Source: Comamonas sp. lk
Lineage (GTDB): Bacteria; Pseudomonadota; Gammaproteobacteria; Burkholderiales; Burkholderiaceae_C
DNA length: 64,000 nucleotides
NCBI GenBank assembly: GCA_945860595.1
Contig: CAMAQV010000004.1
Span: 50,747-114,746 of the forward strand
Reading direction: 5' to 3'
Below, one piece after another: positions 1 to 9,605 of the stretch. The position numbers and the translations under genes were made by a program. The notes beneath the pieces are model-generated. The model saw only the letters and a list, made by a program, of their open reading frames with translations. It did no database searches and was not told the origin of the DNA. How positions within the stretch are numbered: position 1 is the first letter of the stretch; the number at the start of each line of letters is the position of its first letter.

Positions 1-25
1 CGCCTGCGCAAAGGGTCAAACGGCA

Positions 26-769
26 CTAGCCCATAACGGCGTCGACCAGCAATTTGATGGACACGCCAAAAAGGCTGACTTGCACCAACAAATAAAACCA
101 GCGCTGCGAGACATGGCGGGTCAGGTAGGCACCTGACAGCGCACCGGCCAAAGCAAAGGGCACCAGCGCAGCGGCGTAGGACAAACCGTCCACTGAGTAG
201 GGTCGCAGATTTTGGTAGGGGATGATCTTGGCGGCGTTGATGACGGCGAAGACAATGGTGGCGGTGCCGGCGAATTCGGCCTTGGGCAGTTGCTGGGGCA
301 GCATGTAGACCTGAAAAGGTGGCGCGCCTGCATGGGAAATAAAGCTGGTGAATCCCGCCAGGGTGCCCCAGAACCAGCCCTTGGCACCCTGGGGCGGCAG
401 CGCCGGCGCGTCACGGTTTTTGCGCAACCACAGGTTCAGGCAAAAGCCCAAGCCGACCAGAGCGATCAGAAAGGTGATAGCCCGGTCTGACACCCACGCA
501 GCGGTCAGCCAACCCACCAGCACACCCGCAATACCTGCGGGCACCAGGATGCGCACGTTCGCGGAGCTGTAGTCGCGCCGGTAGAGCCACAGACCGGCGA
601 CGTCCGAGACCACAAAAATGGGCAGCAGCAACGCGGCAGCCAGCACCGGCGACATGCGCATTGAGAGCACCGGCACCGCCAGCATGCCCACTGCGGGTAA
701 GCCCCCTTTGGAAGAACCGACCAGGAACGCAGCCAGGGCGGCCAACCAAAACAGGGCATCAAATTGCAT
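26..769 (-). CDS. TauE/SafE family sulfite/organosulfonate-type permease
   Basis: Predicted inner-membrane anion permease of the TauE/SafE (TSUP, former DUF81) family, whose members export sulfite, sulfoacetate or related anions. About 247 residues with roughly eight hydrophobic segments; the N-terminal stretch FLVGSSKGGLPAVGMLAVP is the typical family opening (Gly-rich, SKGG). I take the ATG at 769: a longer reading from the ATG at 853 only adds a hydrophilic 28-residue leader with no family counterpart. It is divergent from the deacetylase-like gene at 859 and no sulfur gene adjoins it, so the substrate cannot be told. Family call is firm, substrate is not. Confidence 0.88.
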   Translation of the reverse strand: MQFDALFWLAALAAFLVGSSKGGLPAVGMLAVPVLSMRMSPVLAAALLLPIFVVSDVAGLWLYRRDYSSANVRILVPAGIAGVLVGWLTAAWVSDRAITFLIALVGLGFCLNLWLRKNRDAPALPPQGAKGWFWGTLAGFTSFISHAGAPPFQVYMLPQQLPKAEFAGTATIVFAVINAAKIIPYQNLRPYSVDGLSYAAALVPFALAGALSGAYLTRHVSQRWFYLLVQVSLFGVSIKLLVDAVMG

Positions 770-858
770 AGGGCGATGATAGGCCGGCACAGGATGAGAC
801 GCGTGCTGGTGGACAATGCGGGAGACCACTTGCCCCCCCGCTGAGAGATCCATTTGTT

Positions 859-1815
859 GTGACCACCACCGCTTACTTCTCCCACCCCGACTGCCTGGCC
901 CACGACATGGGACCGGGCCACCCCGAATGCCCCGAGCGGCTCGATGCCATCCATGATCGCCTGCACGCCAGCGGCCTCATGGACGCGCTCGACTGGCGTG
1001 AGCCGCCTCTGGCGACCATGGAGCAGATGGCGCTGGCGCACGCGCACGCGCACCTGGAAAACCTGCTGCTGCACCACACCCGCGTGACCGCAGCTGCGGG
1101 GCCGGACCAGGGAGCTTTAAGTTACTTAGACGCGGACACCGCCATGAACCCGAAGACATGGGACGCGGTGCGCCGCGCCGCCGGGGCCGCACTGGCGGCC
1201 ACTGACGCGGTGCTGCGAGGCGAGGCGGAGAACGCGTTTTGCGCGGTGCGTCCGCCGGGGCACCACGCCTGCCACGACCGGGCCATGGGTTTCTGTCTGG
1301 TGAACAACGTGGCGCTGGCCGCCAAGTACGCGCTGGAGCAGCACGGGCTGGAGCGGGTGGCGATCATCGATTTTGACGTGCACCACGGCAACGGGACCGA
1401 GGACATCGTGGCCGGGGACGCGCGCATCCTGATGGCGGGGTTTTACCAGCACCCTTTTTACCCGCATGGCGGTAGCACCTCTGGCGCGGCCAATGTGCTG
1501 AATCTGCCGGTGGCGGCGTACACCAAGGGCCCGGCGATACGCGCGCTGATCGAAACCCAATGGCTACCCCGCCTGGAGGCTTTCGCCCCAAAGATGCTGT
1601 TCGTCAGCGCCGGGTTTGACGCCCACCGGGAAGACGATCTGGGCCAGCTCGGGCTGGTGGAGGACGATTACCGCTGGATCACGCGCCAAATCAAATCGGT
1701 GGCGACGCGCCACGCCCAGGGTCGAATCGTCTCCTGCCTGGAAGGCGGCTACAACCTCAACGCCCTGGGCCGCAGCGTAGAGGTGCATGTGCGGGAATTA
1801 GCCGGACTGTCGTAG
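859..1815 (+). CDS. Histone deacetylase family protein (class II-like amidohydrolase)
   Basis: Zinc-dependent deacetylase of the arginase/deacetylase superfamily; bacterial members act on acetylated polyamines, acetoin-related compounds or protein lysines. The 318-residue protein has the full family layout: HPECPERL near residue 20, the active-site stretch RPPGHHACHDRAMGFCLVNN (paired histidines), then IDFDVHHGNGTEDI carrying the Asp/His zinc ligands, and GGYNLNALGRS near the C-terminus. The start is GTG, reading VTTTAYFSHPDC. Divergent from the TauE/SafE permease. Length and motifs are complete, so it should be active; the physiological substrate is unknown. Confidence 0.93.
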   Translation: MTTTAYFSHPDCLAHDMGPGHPECPERLDAIHDRLHASGLMDALDWREPPLATMEQMALAHAHAHLENLLLHHTRVTAAAGPDQGALSYLDADTAMNPKTWDAVRRAAGAALAATDAVLRGEAENAFCAVRPPGHHACHDRAMGFCLVNNVALAAKYALEQHGLERVAIIDFDVHHGNGTEDIVAGDARILMAGFYQHPFYPHGGSTSGAANVLNLPVAAYTKGPAIRALIETQWLPRLEAFAPKMLFVSAGFDAHREDDLGQLGLVEDDYRWITRQIKSVATRHAQGRIVSCLEGGYNLNALGRSVEVHVRELAGLS

Positions 1816-1819
1816 CGCG

Positions 1820-1845
1820 GCCGGTTAAGGCAGCCGGTTAAGGCA
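1820..1845. repeat. Perfect 13-bp tandem duplication
   Basis: The 13-mer GCCGGTTAAGGCA occurs twice head to tail, five bases after the deacetylase stop codon and before the 3' end of the convergent CDGSH gene. It could be a simple replication-slippage duplication; no hairpin with a U tract is formed, so it is not called a terminator. Confidence 0.7.
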
Positions 1846-1865
1846 GCCCGCCCATTGGCCGATGA

Positions 1866-2105
1866 TCAGTCCAAGGCTTTGTGTGCGCCGTCGCACAGGG
1901 GCTTGCTGCCGCTGGCTTTGCAACCGCAGAAATACACGGTTTTGGACGCGTCGGCGTGGTACTTCACGGGCGTGAATTCCGAGCCTTTGTGGGAACCGTC
2001 GCAAAAGGGCTGTGCCTTGCTTTGGCCGCAGGAGCACCAGTAGTAGTCTTTGCCTGCCTCCACATCGGTGGCATAGGGGGATTTTTGGGCGATGTGGGGT
2101 GTCAT
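1866..2105 (-). CDS. CDGSH-type iron-sulfur domain protein (two motifs)
   Basis: Small (79 residues) iron-sulfur protein of the CDGSH/mitoNEET type, whose three Cys and one His bind a redox-active 2Fe-2S cluster. Two complete motifs are visible in tandem: WCSCGQSKAQPFCDGSHKG and FCGCKASGSKPLCDGAHKA, so the chain could carry two clusters, as in the short bacterial double-CDGSH class. Start chosen at the ATG at 2105 because AGGAG lies six bases upstream; an upstream in-frame ATG at 2126 would add seven residues. No signal peptide or membrane segment, so cytosolic. Partner and role are unknown; the neighbouring rhamnose genes run the other way. Confidence 0.88.
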   Translation of the reverse strand: MTPHIAQKSPYATDVEAGKDYYWCSCGQSKAQPFCDGSHKGSEFTPVKYHADASKTVYFCGCKASGSKPLCDGAHKALD

Positions 2106-2248
2106 GCAAAAGCTCCTGGAAAACAAACAGCAGAGAAATATTCAAAAACGACGGGGCGGGAAACGGCTGCTCATACCCCGCGGCGGCATCCTAACCGCTC
2201 AGGGTTGTCGGCAACCGGTGCCGCTAGGCGCGCAGCTAAACTCGGGCG

Positions 2249-3313
2249 ATGACCATTCTTGTTACCGGCGGCGCCGGATTCATTGGCAGCAATTTTGTGT
2301 TGGACTGGCTGGCTGGCTGCGACGAAGCCGTGGTCAACCTCGACGCCCTCACCTACGCGGGCAATGTGCACAACCTGGACAGCCTGCGCAGCAACCCGCT
2401 GCATACCTTTGTGCATGGCGACATTGGGGACGCGGCGCTGGTGGCTCGGCTGCTAAACGAACACCAGCCTCGGGCGGTACTGCATTTCGCCGCTGAGAGC
2501 CATGTGGACCGTTCCATCCATGGGCCTGGCGCTTTTGTGCAGACGAATATCGTGGGAACCTTCCAGCTGCTGGAAGCGGTGCGGGTTTACTGGGGAAACC
2601 TGGAACCGGCAGCGAAAGCGGCATTCCGGCTGCTGCATGTTTCCACCGACGAAGTCTTCGGCTCGCTCGCCAAGGACGCCCCGGCCTTTACCGAAACCCA
2701 CCCCTACGAGCCCAACAGCCCCTACAGCGCCAGCAAGGCCGCCAGCGACCACCTGGTGCGGGCCTACCACCACACCTATGGCCTGCCGGTGCTGACGACC
2801 AACTGCAGCAACAACTACGGGCCGCTGCACTTCCCGGAAAAACTGATTCCGCTGATGATCGTCAACGCGCAGGCGGGCAAGCCGCTGCCGGTCTATGGGG
2901 ACGGGCAGCAGATCCGCGACTGGCTGTATGTCAAAGACCACTGCAGCGCCATCCGCTGCGTGCTGGCGCAGGGCCGCTTGGGCGAGACCTACAACATTGG
3001 CGGCTGGAACGAGATGCCCAATCTGGACATCGTGCACACGGTGTGCGATTTGCTGGACGCGCTCAAACCCCGCGCCGACGGCAACAGCTACCGCACACAA
3101 ATCGCCTTCGTCACCGACCGGCCCGGCCATGATCGCCGCTACGCGATCGACGCCAGCAAACTGCACCGCGAGCTGGGCTGGCGTCCGGCGGAAACCTTTG
3201 CCAGCGGCATCCGCAAAACTGTGCAGTGGTATCTAGACAACCCGGACTGGGTCGCGCAGGTGCAAAGCGGGGCCTACCGGGAGTGGGTGGCCAAGCAGTA
3301 CGCGGCAGCCTAA
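2249..3313 (+). CDS. rfbB: dTDP-glucose 4,6-dehydratase
   Basis: Second enzyme of dTDP-L-rhamnose synthesis: converts dTDP-glucose to dTDP-4-keto-6-deoxyglucose with bound NAD. Extended short-chain dehydrogenase fold of 354 residues with the nucleotide motif [11 protein letters not shown] at residues 6-16, the catalytic Thr-Asp-Glu at 133-135 ([10 protein letters not shown]) and the YSASK Tyr/Lys pair at 159/163. First gene of an rfbBDAC operon: the next gene starts four bases after its stop. The product feeds O-antigen, exopolysaccharide or protein glycosylation; no glycosyltransferase lies in the window. Confidence 0.97.
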   Translation: MTILVTGGAGFIGSNFVLDWLAGCDEAVVNLDALTYAGNVHNLDSLRSNPLHTFVHGDIGDAALVARLLNEHQPRAVLHFAAESHVDRSIHGPGAFVQTNIVGTFQLLEAVRVYWGNLEPAAKAAFRLLHVSTDEVFGSLAKDAPAFTETHPYEPNSPYSASKAASDHLVRAYHHTYGLPVLTTNCSNNYGPLHFPEKLIPLMIVNAQAGKPLPVYGDGQQIRDWLYVKDHCSAIRCVLAQGRLGETYNIGGWNEMPNLDIVHTVCDLLDALKPRADGNSYRTQIAFVTDRPGHDRRYAIDASKLHRELGWRPAETFASGIRKTVQWYLDNPDWVAQVQSGAYREWVAKQYAAA

Positions 3314-3317
3314 AGCC

Positions 3318-4244
3318 ATGCGCATCCTCCTGTTCGGCAGCTCGGGGCAAGTGGGGTGGGAGTTGCGCCGCAGCCTGTCGGTGCTGGGCGAGCTGATTGC
3401 GCCGGGGCGTACGCCGGGCACCGATGGCCTGTGCGGTGATCTTGCTGACCTGGACGCGCTGGCGGCATGCATCCGCGCAGTGGCACCTGCGGTCATCGTC
3501 AACGCCGCCGCCTACACCGCTGTCGACAAAGCCGAAACCGACGCCGCAACCGCCACCCGTATCAACGCAGAAGCTCCGGCAGTGATGGCGCGAGAGGCTA
3601 CTGCCCTCGGTGCCTGGTTGCTGCACTATTCCACGGACTATGTTTTTGATGGTTCTGGCACGCGCCCCTGGGCCGAGGGCGATGCCACTGGCCCCTTGAG
3701 CGTCTACGGCCACACCAAGTTGGCCGGTGAGCAGGCGGTGCAGCGCCACGCACGCCACATCATCCTGCGCACCAGCTGGGTCTATGCGGCGCGCGGCGGC
3801 AATTTCGCCAAAACCATGCTGCGCCTGGGGGCTGAGCGCGAGGCGCTGCATGTGATTGCCGACCAACATGGCGCGCCCACCTCCGCTGAGATGCTGGCCG
3901 ATGTGAGCGCCCACGTTCTGGCGGCGGCCCTTCTCCGCCCCGCCGTCGCGGGTCTGTACCACTGCGCTGCAAGCGGCGAAACCAGCTGGCATGGCTATGC
4001 CTGTTTGGTGCTCGAACAGGCACGCGCGCTCGGTTGGCCTTTGAAGGTTCCCTCCCCTGGGGCGGTGCATTCCATTCCTACCACCAGCTACCCGACACCC
4101 GCGGCGCGCCCTCTCAATTCGCGCCTGAACACCGAGCGCCTGCGCACAACTTTCGGACTGTCCCTGCCGCACTGGCAGGATGGCCTTGTGCGTATGCTGC
4201 ACGAAATCAGTCCACCGCCCGCCCCCGCCCCTCGCTCTGCATGA
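3318..4244 (+). CDS. rfbD: dTDP-4-dehydrorhamnose reductase
   Basis: Last step of dTDP-L-rhamnose synthesis: NAD(P)H-dependent reduction of dTDP-4-keto-L-rhamnose. 308 residues with N-terminal [10 protein letters not shown] nucleotide-binding loop, the [12 protein letters not shown] stretch typical of Rml[11 protein letters not shown] and the YGHTKLAGE catalytic Tyr/Lys motif. It sits between rfbB and rfbA with gaps of four and seven bases, so the three are translated from one message. Gene order B-D-A-C is a common proteobacterial one. Confidence 0.96.
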   Translation: MRILLFGSSGQVGWELRRSLSVLGELIAPGRTPGTDGLCGDLADLDALAACIRAVAPAVIVNAAAYTAVDKAETDAATATRINAEAPAVMAREATALGAWLLHYSTDYVFDGSGTRPWAEGDATGPLSVYGHTKLAGEQAVQRHARHIILRTSWVYAARGGNFAKTMLRLGAEREALHVIADQHGAPTSAEMLADVSAHVLAAALLRPAVAGLYHCAASGETSWHGYACLVLEQARALGWPLKVPSPGAVHSIPTTSYPTPAARPLNSRLNTERLRTTFGLSLPHWQDGLVRMLHEISPPPAPAPRSA

Positions 4245-4251
4245 ACCCACC

Positions 4252-5148
4252 ATGAACCACTCGACTTCAGCCCGTAAGGGCATCATCCTGGCCGGTGGCT
4301 CCGGCACGCGGCTCTATCCGGCCACCCAGGTTGTGAGCAAGCAGCTGCTGCCGATTTACGACAAGCCCATGATTTATTACCCCTTAAGCACGCTGTTGCT
4401 GGCGGGTATCCGCGAAGTGCTGGTGATCTCCACACCGCAAGACACACCGCGCTTTGAACAGCTGCTGGGTGACGGCAGCCAGTGGGGCATTCGCATCGCA
4501 TACGCCGTACAGGCATCGCCCGATGGCTTGGCGCAGGCTTTTCTGATTGGCGAGGAGTTTTTGGGGGGCTCGCCCAGCGCGCTGGTGCTGGGCGACAATA
4601 TTTTTTACGGCCACGACTTTGCCAGCTCGCTCAAAGCGGCCATGCAGCGGGACGCCGGCGCGACCATTTTTGCCTACGCGGTGCAGGACCCGGAGCGCTA
4701 TGGCGTGGTGGAGTTTGACGCGCAAGGGCACGCCATCAGCCTGGAAGAAAAACCGGCGCAGCCCAAATCCCGCTACGCCATCACCGGCTTGTATTTTTAT
4801 GACACCCAGGTCGTGGACCTGGCCAAACAGGTCAAACCTTCGGCGCGTGGGGAACTCGAAATCACCGACCTCAACCGCCTGTACTTGGAGCGCGGTGCGT
4901 TGACCGTGCAAACCATGGGGCGCGGCTACGCCTGGCTGGACACCGGCACACATGAGTCCATGCTGGAGGCCAGCCAGTTCATCGCCACAGTGGAGAACCG
5001 GCAGGGCCTCAAAGTCGCCTCGCCCGAGGAAATCGCCTGGCGCAGCGGCTGGATTGATGATGCGCAATTGCAAGCCCTGGCGCGCCCGCTGGCCAAGTCC
5101 GGCTACGGCAGCTATCTGCTGCGCCTGCTGCGCGACAAGGTGTTCTGA
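4252..5148 (+). CDS. rfbA: Glucose-1-phosphate thymidylyltransferase
   Basis: First committed enzyme of dTDP-rhamnose synthesis; couples glucose-1-phosphate with dTTP. The signature [16 protein letters not shown], the [18 protein letters not shown] block and the metal-binding GDNIFYG are all present, with family-normal length (298 residues). I start at the ATG at 4252, directly before [15 protein letters not shown]; the same frame is open upstream to 4180 but that part overlaps the end of rfbD. Its stop overlaps the rfbC start (TGATG), implying translational coupling. Confidence 0.97.
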   Translation: MNHSTSARKGIILAGGSGTRLYPATQVVSKQLLPIYDKPMIYYPLSTLLLAGIREVLVISTPQDTPRFEQLLGDGSQWGIRIAYAVQASPDGLAQAFLIGEEFLGGSPSALVLGDNIFYGHDFASSLKAAMQRDAGATIFAYAVQDPERYGVVEFDAQGHAISLEEKPAQPKSRYAITGLYFYDTQVVDLAKQVKPSARGELEITDLNRLYLERGALTVQTMGRGYAWLDTGTHESMLEASQFIATVENRQGLKVASPEEIAWRSGWIDDAQLQALARPLAKSGYGSYLLRLLRDKVF

Positions 5149-5690
5149 TGCAGGCTACCCGAACCGCGATTGCCGATGTATTTCGGCTCGAGCCCCGGGT
5201 TTTCGGTGACGACCGCGGCTTTTTTTTCGAGAGCTTCAACGCCCGCGCCTTTGCCGAGGCAACCGGTGTTAACGTGCAGTTTGTCCAGGACAACCATTCC
5301 AAAAGCGCTAAACATGTGCTGCGCGGCCTGCATTGTCAGACCGTACAAGCCCAGGGCAAACTGGTCCGGGTCACAGCAGGCTCGGTGTTTGACGTGGCGG
5401 TCGACATCCGCCCGGACTCACCGACCTACGGAACCTGGGTCGGCGAAATACTTTCCGCCGAGAACCGGCGCCAGCTCTGGATTCCTGCTGGGCTGGCGCA
5501 CGGCTTTTTGGTGATGTCGGAAACCGCCGAATTTCTGTACAAAACCACTGATTTTTACGCGCCGCAGCATGAGCAATGCATACGCTGGGACGACCCCACG
5601 CTGAAAATCAGTTGGCCTCTGGACGGCTGCCAACCCGTGCTTTCGGGGAAAGATGCAAAAGGGCAACTATTTTTGGACACTAAAATGTGA
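5148..5690 (+). CDS. rfbC: dTDP-4-dehydrorhamnose 3,5-epimerase
   Basis: Cupin-fold epimerase that inverts C3 and C5 of the 4-keto sugar in the dTDP-L-rhamnose pathway. 180 residues; FRLEPRVFGDDRGFFFESFN at the start, the catalytic His in LRGLHCQ, DVAVDIRPDSPTYG and the AHGF loop are all recognisable RmlC features. Last gene of the operon, starting one base inside rfbA. The 72 bases after it separate it from pilB, which has its own Shine-Dalgarno sequence. Confidence 0.96.
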   Translation: MQATRTAIADVFRLEPRVFGDDRGFFFESFNARAFAEATGVNVQFVQDNHSKSAKHVLRGLHCQTVQAQGKLVRVTAGSVFDVAVDIRPDSPTYGTWVGEILSAENRRQLWIPAGLAHGFLVMSETAEFLYKTTDFYAPQHEQCIRWDDPTLKISWPLDGCQPVLSGKDAKGQLFLDTKM

Positions 5691-5762
5691 TTTTCCAAGA
5701 ATCTTAGCTGTTGCAGGAAAGTGTGGCGGGGGCAAGCTTGGATATCCAAGGAGAGGAAGTCC

Positions 5763-7514
5763 ATGTCCACCGCCCAAAAGGCCCCGGTCAATCGCACCAG
5801 CGCGCTCGATGTTCTGGTTCAGCGCGGAAAGATCACTGCGGAACAAGCCACAACGATTGCGCAGACGGCATTGGCCAAGCAACTCAGCCCCGTGGCAGAA
5901 CTCGTGACCAGCCAAACGATCACCGCCCGCGAGCTGGCGAAAACCTTGTCGAGTGCCTTGGCCTATCCCCTTTTGGATCTGAACGCCATTGCAATAAACC
6001 AGCTGCCACGCGACCCGGTCTTTGCTGCATTTCAGCAAAAGTTCCAGGTGCTGGTCCTAGCGCGACGGAGCAACCGCCTCCTGGTGGCCAGCGCCGACCC
6101 TGCCAATCGAGAGGCCGAGGCAGCCATTCTGCAGGTCACCAAGCTGGCGGTCGAGTGGGTGGTGGTGGAGTACGACAAGTTACCGCAACCCAGTCCAAAT
6201 GAGGCCAGAATGGCCGGCGACATCATCTCCGCGCAGTTGGCCGAACCCGACCAAGAGCGGCCAGACGCAGATACCTATACGTTTGACTTCGAAAGTGTGG
6301 TCGCGGACCACGACGCGCTTGCCGCGGAGCAGGGACAGGCAGAGATTGATAACGCGCCCGTGGTGCGGTTTTTGCAGTCCATGCTGGACCGTGCTTTGAA
6401 CGAGGGCGCGTCGGATGTGCATTTTGAGCCCTATGAGGCAAATTACCGGGTTCGCCTGCGGATTGACGGGGAGCTGCATGAAGTTGCCAGCCCGCCGACC
6501 TTCATCAAAGACCAACTGTCATCGCGCATCAAGGTACTCGCCCGCCTGGACATCTCTGAAAAGCGGGTTCCACAAGACGGGCGCATGAAGCTGAAGATGC
6601 AACAGGGACGGGTAATTGATTTTCGGGTCAGCACCTTGCCGACGCTGTTTGGCGAAAAAATTGTGATCCGCATTCTGGACTCCAAGGTGGCCATGCTGGG
6701 CATCGATGCGCTCGGCTATGAACCGGAAGAAAGGCAGCGCCTGATGCATGCCATTGGCAGACCCAACGGCATGATTCTGGTTACCGGCCCCACGGGGTCG
6801 GGCAAAACGGTATCGCTCTACAGCTGCCTGAACATCCTCAACCGGGACAGCGTAAACATCGCCACAGCGGAAGACCCTTCAGAAATTAACCTACCCGGAG
6901 TCAACCAAGTCAACATCAATGAAAAAACCGGGCTCACTTTCGCCACGGCGCTGCGCGCATTTTTGCGCCAGGACCCGGACATCATCATGGTGGGTGAGAT
7001 ACGTGATCTAGAGACCGCCGACATCGCCATCAAAGCAGCCCAAACTGGCCACCTGGTTTTATCCACCCTGCATACCAACGACGCACCCGCCACGCTGAAC
7101 CGGCTGCGCAATATGGGCATTGCGCCATTCAACATTGCCTCCAGTGTGATCCTCATCACGGCCCAGCGCCTGGCACGTAAGCTCTGTTCCGCCTGCAAAG
7201 CCCCCCAGTCCTTACCGAACGCAGCCTTGCTGGAAGCGGGGTTCAAATCCGAAGATCTGGACGGAAGCTGGAAGCTCTACGCCCCCGTGGGCTGTCCGCA
7301 ATGCAACAACGGCTACAAAGGACGTTTAGGCATTTACCAGGTTATGCCCATCACAGAGACCATGCAGCGGCTGATCCTGCAAGATGCCAGCCAGAACGAC
7401 ATCGCGGAACAAGCGCAACGGGAAGGGGTTCGAACGATGCGCCAATCCGGCTTGCTCAAAGTGAAGGCGGGCTTGACATCCATCGAAGAAATTCTGGGGG
7501 CGACCAATGCATGA
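5763..7514 (+). CDS. pilB: Type IV pilus assembly ATPase PilB (GspE/PulE family)
   Basis: Cytoplasmic hexameric ATPase that powers pilus extension. 583 residues: N-terminal MshEN/GspE-N region (LDVLVQRGKITAEQA and PLLDLNAI), then the secretion ATPase core with Walker A GPTGSGKTVSLY near residue 345, Asp box and Walker B IIMVGEIRDLETADIA, His box LSTLHTNDAPATL, and a tetracysteine zinc site (CSACKAP with CPQCNNGYKGR). The start at 5763 is preceded by AAGGAGAGGAAG, a strong ribosome site; an upstream ATG at 5721 lacks one. It overlaps pilC by eight bases. The major pilin gene is not in the window. Confidence 0.96.
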   Translation: MSTAQKAPVNRTSALDVLVQRGKITAEQATTIAQTALAKQLSPVAELVTSQTITARELAKTLSSALAYPLLDLNAIAINQLPRDPVFAAFQQKFQVLVLARRSNRLLVASADPANREAEAAILQVTKLAVEWVVVEYDKLPQPSPNEARMAGDIISAQLAEPDQERPDADTYTFDFESVVADHDALAAEQGQAEIDNAPVVRFLQSMLDRALNEGASDVHFEPYEANYRVRLRIDGELHEVASPPTFIKDQLSSRIKVLARLDISEKRVPQDGRMKLKMQQGRVIDFRVSTLPTLFGEKIVIRILDSKVAMLGIDALGYEPEERQRLMHAIGRPNGMILVTGPTGSGKTVSLYSCLNILNRDSVNIATAEDPSEINLPGVNQVNINEKTGLTFATALRAFLRQDPDIIMVGEIRDLETADIAIKAAQTGHLVLSTLHTNDAPATLNRLRNMGIAPFNIASSVILITAQRLARKLCSACKAPQSLPNAALLEAGFKSEDLDGSWKLYAPVGCPQCNNGYKGRLGIYQVMPITETMQRLILQDASQNDIAEQAQREGVRTMRQSGLLKVKAGLTSIEEILGATNA

Positions 7515-8754
7515 CACCGTAAAAGCCCCGTCCCCGGCAAAAGGAATCCAGAAACCACCCAAGGAATACATCTTCGATTGGCGTGGAACTGATGCCTACG
7601 GAAAATTGATTGACGGTGACATCCGGGCACCAAGCCAGGCTTTTGCCAAGGCACAACTTGCGCGCCAGGGGATCCGGACCCAACGCGTACAAAAACGCAA
7701 AGTCGAGCGCCGCAACACGACGATCAAACCCAAAGACATCTCCGTTTTCACCCGGCAGCTGGCGACCATGATGAAAGCGGGACTGCCCTTGCTGCAGGCA
7801 TTCGACATCGTTGCCCGCGGCAGCGGCAATCCAGCCTTGGCACTGCTTGTGCGCAATATCCGCAGCGATGTCGAAACCGGCACGGCGATGAGCGCGGCAT
7901 TCCGCAAATTCCCGGAATATTTCAATAGCCTGTACTGCAACTTGGTAGCTGCGGGAGAAACCGCGGGCATACTGGACGCCATGCTGGACCGATTGGCGGT
8001 GTATTTGGAGAAAACAGAAGCCTTGAAGTCAAAAATCAAATCGGCATTGATGTACCCGATTGCCGTGATTCTGGTTTCAGTTGCTGTTTTGACCGTCATC
8101 ATGCTCTTCGTGATTCCATCGTTCAAAAAAATATTCGCCTCGTTTGGTGCGGACCTCCCGGCCCCCACCTTGGTTGTGATTGCGCTCAGCGACGCATTCG
8201 TGGCCAACTGGTACCTGGTGTTGGGCGCTGTGTTTATCGGTAGCTTTGTTTTTTTGCGCCTGCTAAAAACCGACACTGCACTACAAATCTGGGTGGACCG
8301 CACCAAGCTGCGCTTACCCATCATCGGCCCATTGATTGAAAAAGCCTGCGTGGCCCGTTGGGCACGTACCCTATCGACCATGTTTGCGGCGGGCGTGCCG
8401 TTGGTGGAGGCACTCACATCGGTGGGCACCGCTGCGGGCAATCTGGTTTTTGAGCGCGGTACAGAGCGCATACGCCAAGAAGTGTCCATCGGAACTTCGC
8501 TCGGCGCCGCGATGACCCGCTCCAAGTTGTTCCCCGAAATTGTCTTGCAAATGGCGTCCATCGGCGAAGAGTCGGGCGCTCTGGACCGCATGCTGGCAAA
8601 AGTCGCCGACTTTTATGAGGCCGAGGTGGATGATGCGGTGGCCGGTCTGTCCAGCCTGATAGAACCCGTCATCATTGTCTTTCTGGGCGGCGTGATCGGC
8701 AGCATCGTCATTGCCATGTACCTTCCCATCTTCAAAATGGGCAATGCGGTGTGA
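7507..8754 (+). CDS. pilC: Type IV pilus inner-membrane platform protein PilC
   Basis: Polytopic inner-membrane platform protein (type II secretion F family) that couples the PilB/PilT motors to pilin extraction and insertion. 415 residues with two repeated cytoplasmic T2SSF domains: the first starts at ISVFTRQLATMMKAGLPLLQ, the second around VARWARTLSTMFAAGVPLVE; hydrophobic segments follow each, and the C-terminus ends in a membrane helix (VIIVFLGGVIGSIVIAMYLP). Start overlaps pilB and the stop overlaps pilD, giving a tightly coupled pilBCD unit. Confidence 0.96.
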   Translation: MHDTVKAPSPAKGIQKPPKEYIFDWRGTDAYGKLIDGDIRAPSQAFAKAQLARQGIRTQRVQKRKVERRNTTIKPKDISVFTRQLATMMKAGLPLLQAFDIVARGSGNPALALLVRNIRSDVETGTAMSAAFRKFPEYFNSLYCNLVAAGETAGILDAMLDRLAVYLEKTEALKSKIKSALMYPIAVILVSVAVLTVIMLFVIPSFKKIFASFGADLPAPTLVVIALSDAFVANWYLVLGAVFIGSFVFLRLLKTDTALQIWVDRTKLRLPIIGPLIEKACVARWARTLSTMFAAGVPLVEALTSVGTAAGNLVFERGTERIRQEVSIGTSLGAAMTRSKLFPEIVLQMASIGEESGALDRMLAKVADFYEAEVDDAVAGLSSLIEPVIIVFLGGVIGSIVIAMYLPIFKMGNAV

Positions 8755-9605
8755 TGGGCTACGGCATGCCTATCGCAGCACCGTACTTGGCTTTGGCTGC
8801 GCTTCTGGGATTGCTGGTGGGCAGCTTTCTCAACGTTCTAATCTACCGCCTGCCTATCATGATGGAGCGTGTCTGGGCTAAGGAATGCGCCGCCCTGTCG
8901 GACCTGCCCGAGCCCGTTCAAGCACCTCTTAACCTTATGGTGCCGCGCTCGCGCTGCGGCCACTGCGGCCACCAGCTGCGCTGGGTGGAAAACATTCCGG
9001 TTCTGAGCTTTGTGGCCTTGCGAGGTCGCTGTTCAGCCTGCGGGACCTCCATCTCCTGGCGCTACCCGGTGGTCGAAGTGCTGACGGCCGCACTTTTTGC
9101 CTACTGCGCGGCGCGCTGGGGCATTGGGCCCGAAGCGGCTGTGTGGTCCACGTTCGGATGTTTGTTGCTGGCCTGCGGATGGATTGACTGGGACACCACC
9201 TACCTGCCCGATGACCTGACGCTTGCGCTGCTCTGGCTGGGTTTGGTCAGCGCCAGTCTGGGCTACAGTGGGGTACGGCTAGACGATGCGCTATGGGGCG
9301 CGGTTGCAGGCTATGGATCCCTGTGGTTGGTTTTTTGGTTCTTCAAACTGCTAACGGGTAAAGACGGCATGGGATATGGTGATTTCAAACTCTTTGCGGC
9401 GCTCGGAGCCTGGTTCGGGTGGACGGCTCTGGTGCCGCTGATTCTGCTCGCCTCCTGTACCGGCGCTGTGACCGGCTTGGTCATGAAGTGGCGTGCCGCG
9501 CTGCGTGAGGGTGGCGTCCTGCCCTTCGGCCCCTTTCTAGCGGGGGCTGGCTTTGTTGCCATGGCCACAGATCCGCTCAACTTGCTTTACCGCATCGGGC
9601 TGTGA
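8751..9605 (+). CDS. pilD: Prepilin peptidase / N-methyltransferase PilD
   Basis: Inner-membrane aspartyl protease (A24) that cleaves prepilin leaders and methylates the new N-terminus. 284 residues: GSFLNVLIYRLP near the start, the cytoplasmic four-cysteine zinc site (RCGHCGHQL, RCSACGTSI), and the two catalytic aspartates in DWDTTYLPDD and GKDGMGYGDFKLF. Start is GTG at 8751 or ATG at 8754, the latter overlapping the pilC stop as TGATG; both give the same protein but for one residue. It in turn overlaps coaE, a frequent proteobacterial linkage. Confidence 0.96.
   Translation: MMGYGMPIAAPYLALAALLGLLVGSFLNVLIYRLPIMMERVWAKECAALSDLPEPVQAPLNLMVPRSRCGHCGHQLRWVENIPVLSFVALRGRCSACGTSISWRYPVVEVLTAALFAYCAARWGIGPEAAVWSTFGCLLLACGWIDWDTTYLPDDLTLALLWLGLVSASLGYSGVRLDDALWGAVAGYGSLWLVFWFFKLLTGKDGMGYGDFKLFAALGAWFGWTALVPLILLASCTGAVTGLVMKWRAALREGGVLPFGPFLAGAGFVAMATDPLNLLYRIGL

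Noticed and set aside
5691..5762. Promoter or terminator between rfbC and pilB
   Set aside because: No stem with U tract and no hexamer pair with proper spacing could be supported.
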